DNA from: Planctomycetota bacterium
GTDB lineage: Bacteria > Planctomycetota > Phycisphaerae > Sedimentisphaerales > Anaerohalosphaeraceae
DNA: 6,491 nt
Assembly (NCBI GenBank): GCA_019456245.1
Contig: VRUF01000152.1
Location: 1 to 6,491, forward strand
Reading direction: 5' to 3'
Shown: positions 5,052 to 6,491 of the stretch, piece after piece
Numbering within the stretch: position 1 is the first letter of the stretch
How the letters are laid out: each line of letters starts with the position of its first letter
Position numbers and translations under genes: made by a program
Notes under the pieces: generated by a model
What the model was told of the DNA's origin: nothing
The model's input: only the letters and a program-made list of their open reading frames with translations
The model's database searches: none

Positions 5052-5873
5052 GAGGTACGGTCCAAGCAAAATCTGAAAAAGAAGATCGCGGATAGTAAGA
5101 AGGTCATACGCGATGCTTTCGAGCGTTTTGATACCATGGTAGTGGCTACGGCGTGGACAGGCGGTAAGGACAGCACCCTCGTGCTCTGGCTTATTAAGCA
5201 GGTCTGCGACGAGGAAGGACTGCCTATGCCGCGTTGCTTCTGCATAGACGAAGGCGACATGTTCGACGAAGTGCGTGAGTTCCTGGAGCGGGTTGGTAGG
5301 GAGTGGAATATCGCTGTGGATATCATTCACAATAACGATGTCTCCGCTGCGGCGGGAGGTAAGCTCGGCGCCATGGTGAAGGTGAAGGCCCTGAATAAGA
5401 GGAACCGGCAGGAAATCGAGCGACTTGGCTACGAGGAAGAGCAGTTTCCCTACGAGCCGGAGTCGTTTGTGGGAAACCATCTTATGAAAACAGTGACCCT
5501 TAACATATATCTCGAAGAGAAGAGTTTGCAGGGCTTCTTTGAAGGGATCCGATGGGATGAGCAGGAGTCGCGGGCAAACGAAAAGTACTTTAGTCCGCGT
5601 CCCGCCACAGCCTACAGCCCCGACCATATGAGAATCTTCCCCATACTGCACTTCCTCGAGAGGGAGATATGGGAGACCCACTTTGCATTCGATATACCTG
5701 TCTGCAGCCTCTACGAGAAGGGATACCGCTCCCTGGGAGCCCGGATTACGACAATGAAGGAATCGGATGTCCCCGCCTGGGATCAGGACCTGGAGAATAC
5801 CTACGAGCGCGGTGGGAGACGTCAGGACAAGGAGCATCTAATGAAGAGGCTGCGCGAGTTGGGCTACATGTAG
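5049..5873 (+). CDS. PAPS reductase/ATP sulfurylase-fold (PP-loop) family protein lacking redox cysteines
   Basis: Read from CTG 5049 the product is 274 residues; from ATG 5136 it would be 245. I prefer CTG because of the AAGGAG at spacing 7 and because the added 29 residues (RSKQNLKKKIADSKKVIRDAFERFD) form the helix that normally precedes the nucleotide loop. The PP-loop TGGKDST (37-43) would bind the ATP or PAPS phosphate. EGIRWDEQESRA (165-176) corresponds to the GxRxDExxSRA motif. MRIFPILHFLEREIWETH and GYRSLGARITT (226-235) match the C-terminal part of the fold. True PAPS/APS reductases have Cys in GCxPCT and a C-terminal ECGxH; both are absent, so sulfate reduction is unlikely. CysD-like adenylylation or another ATP-pyrophosphatase reaction fits better. 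The propeller gene follows after 27 bases, suggesting one operon. Confidence 0.8.
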   Translation: MEVRSKQNLKKKIADSKKVIRDAFERFDTMVVATAWTGGKDSTLVLWLIKQVCDEEGLPMPRCFCIDEGDMFDEVREFLERVGREWNIAVDIIHNNDVSAAAGGKLGAMVKVKALNKRNRQEIERLGYEEEQFPYEPESFVGNHLMKTVTLNIYLEEKSLQGFFEGIRWDEQESRANEKYFSPRPATAYSPDHMRIFPILHFLEREIWETHFAFDIPVCSLYEKGYRSLGARITTMKESDVPAWDQDLENTYERGGRRQDKEHLMKRLRELGYM

Positions 5874-5900
5874 AGCCGTATGGAATAAGGGGAAACGACC

Positions 5901-6491
5901 ATGAAAACAATATACGATACACCTGAGGAGCGTTACGGTGTTCTCGATTTTCCCTGCGGAGCCGAGCGCTTGGCCAACGGTGATACCCTGATCGCCGATG
6001 CCGGTGACGAGATCCGCCGGGGGAGCGAGATCATCCAGGTAGATCGCAACGGGCAGATCGTGTGGAGCTATACGGAGAATCTGATCTTCGCCCACAGTGC
6101 GCAGAGGTTGCCGAATGGGAACACCTTAATAACTGATACGACCCACAACCGGGTGATCGAGGTTACCTACGAGAAGGAGGTAGTATTCGACAGCAACTTG
6201 TGGGGAGGTGGCACCGGAAAGCTTTCTGATGGGTCCCATCTGAGCTACCCGAACGACGCCCATGTAATGAGCGACGGTAACTTGATTATCACCGATCGAA
6301 ACAACGACCGCTGTGTTATCGCAGACAAGGCGGGAAAGATGCTGTGGCAGTATAGTGAAGGAATAAAGCACCCGCACAACGCCGATCCCCTGCCGAATGG
6401 AAACGTCATCATCGCTGATTCGGATCAGAACAGGATCATAGAGGTAAACCGCGATAAGAGGATTGTCTGGTCGTATGGAGACAAGGAGGGG
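5901..6491 (+). CDS. Beta-propeller protein with arylsulfotransferase/NHL-like repeats (3' end outside window)
   Basis: ATG 5901 follows AAGGGG (5887-5892) by 8 bases, and the frame is open to the window end (197 residues). Four repeats are visible with core LPNGNxLIxD, then NRxIEV, then a WSY-type end: residues 24-57, 70-96, 123-151 and 164-192. Before the cores come H-x-A or similar (FAHSAQRL, NDAHVM, HPHNADPL), as in ASST-type and NHL/PQQ-like propellers. Each blade is about 40-55 residues, so a 6-bladed protein would be about 300-350 residues. No signal peptide is seen, so it is probably cytoplasmic, unlike periplasmic ASST enzymes. Short spacing after the PP-loop gene suggests cotranscription. 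Whether it is an enzyme, a ligand sensor or a scaffold is unknown; the catalytic region of ASST cannot be checked in this partial sequence. Confidence 0.8.
   Translation, partial: MKTIYDTPEERYGVLDFPCGAERLANGDTLIADAGDEIRRGSEIIQVDRNGQIVWSYTENLIFAHSAQRLPNGNTLITDTTHNRVIEVTYEKEVVFDSNLWGGGTGKLSDGSHLSYPNDAHVMSDGNLIITDRNNDRCVIADKAGKMLWQYSEGIKHPHNADPLPNGNVIIADSDQNRIIEVNRDKRIVWSYGDKEG

Noticed and set aside
4929..5837. 302-residue reading frame on the minus strand
   Set aside because: It is the antisense shadow of the PP-loop gene, has no recognisable domain and no ribosome site, and the plus strand carries clear family motifs.

Overview
The window is a piece of bacterial chromosome with every supported gene on the + strand. 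Its left 57% (about 1-3730) is packed with insertion-sequence DNA. Its right part (3731-6491) is ordinary, more GC-rich, metabolic-looking sequence. The substrate-binding protein at 3803 has a leader ending in V-F-G-G-G-K-G-E-E without a lipobox cysteine. That 'FxGGGKEE' style of mature N-terminus is common in solute-binding proteins of Spirochaetota, so a free-living or anaerobic spirochaete is my best guess. This rests on one leader peptide and is an inference only.

Layout: (1) 3-62 is the last 19 codons of a probable transposase running in from the left. (2) 169-2273 is an insertion sequence with 16-bp core terminal inverted repeats and a second 12-bp inverted pair inside them. It carries a small Cys-rich companion protein (DUF6788-like, 333-638), a helix-turn-helix half of a transposase (652-1230), and a DDE catalytic half in another frame. 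The catalytic half has no start codon for its first part and is cut by an in-frame TAG at 1803, between the second Asp and the catalytic Glu, so this element looks broken unless recoding occurs. (3) 2321-3730 is an apparently intact IS256-family element (about 1410 bp, D-D-E complete). An 18-bp stem in its leader covers part of the ribosome binding site, and a consensus outward-facing TTGACA sits in its right end. (4) 3803-4813 is a TctC/Bug-type periplasmic substrate-binding protein, probably now transcribed from a promoter half-supplied by the IS256 right end, followed by a terminator-like hairpin at 4858. (5) 5049-5873 is a PAPS-reductase/ATP-sulfurylase-fold (PP-loop) protein that seems to begin at a CTG codon and lacks the family's redox cysteines. 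(6) 5901 to the window end is a beta-propeller protein with arylsulfotransferase-like repeats, only 27 bases downstream and probably cotranscribed.

How the parts may work together: the PP-loop gene and the propeller gene form a tight pair that invites a sulfur or sulfo-group hypothesis, but nothing here proves a substrate. The binding protein would deliver a carboxylate-type ligand to a TctA/TctB membrane pair that is not in this window. I see no RNA gene, CRISPR array or phage module. The most unusual signals are regulatory: the RBS hairpin and hybrid promoter at the IS256 ends, and the CTG start.
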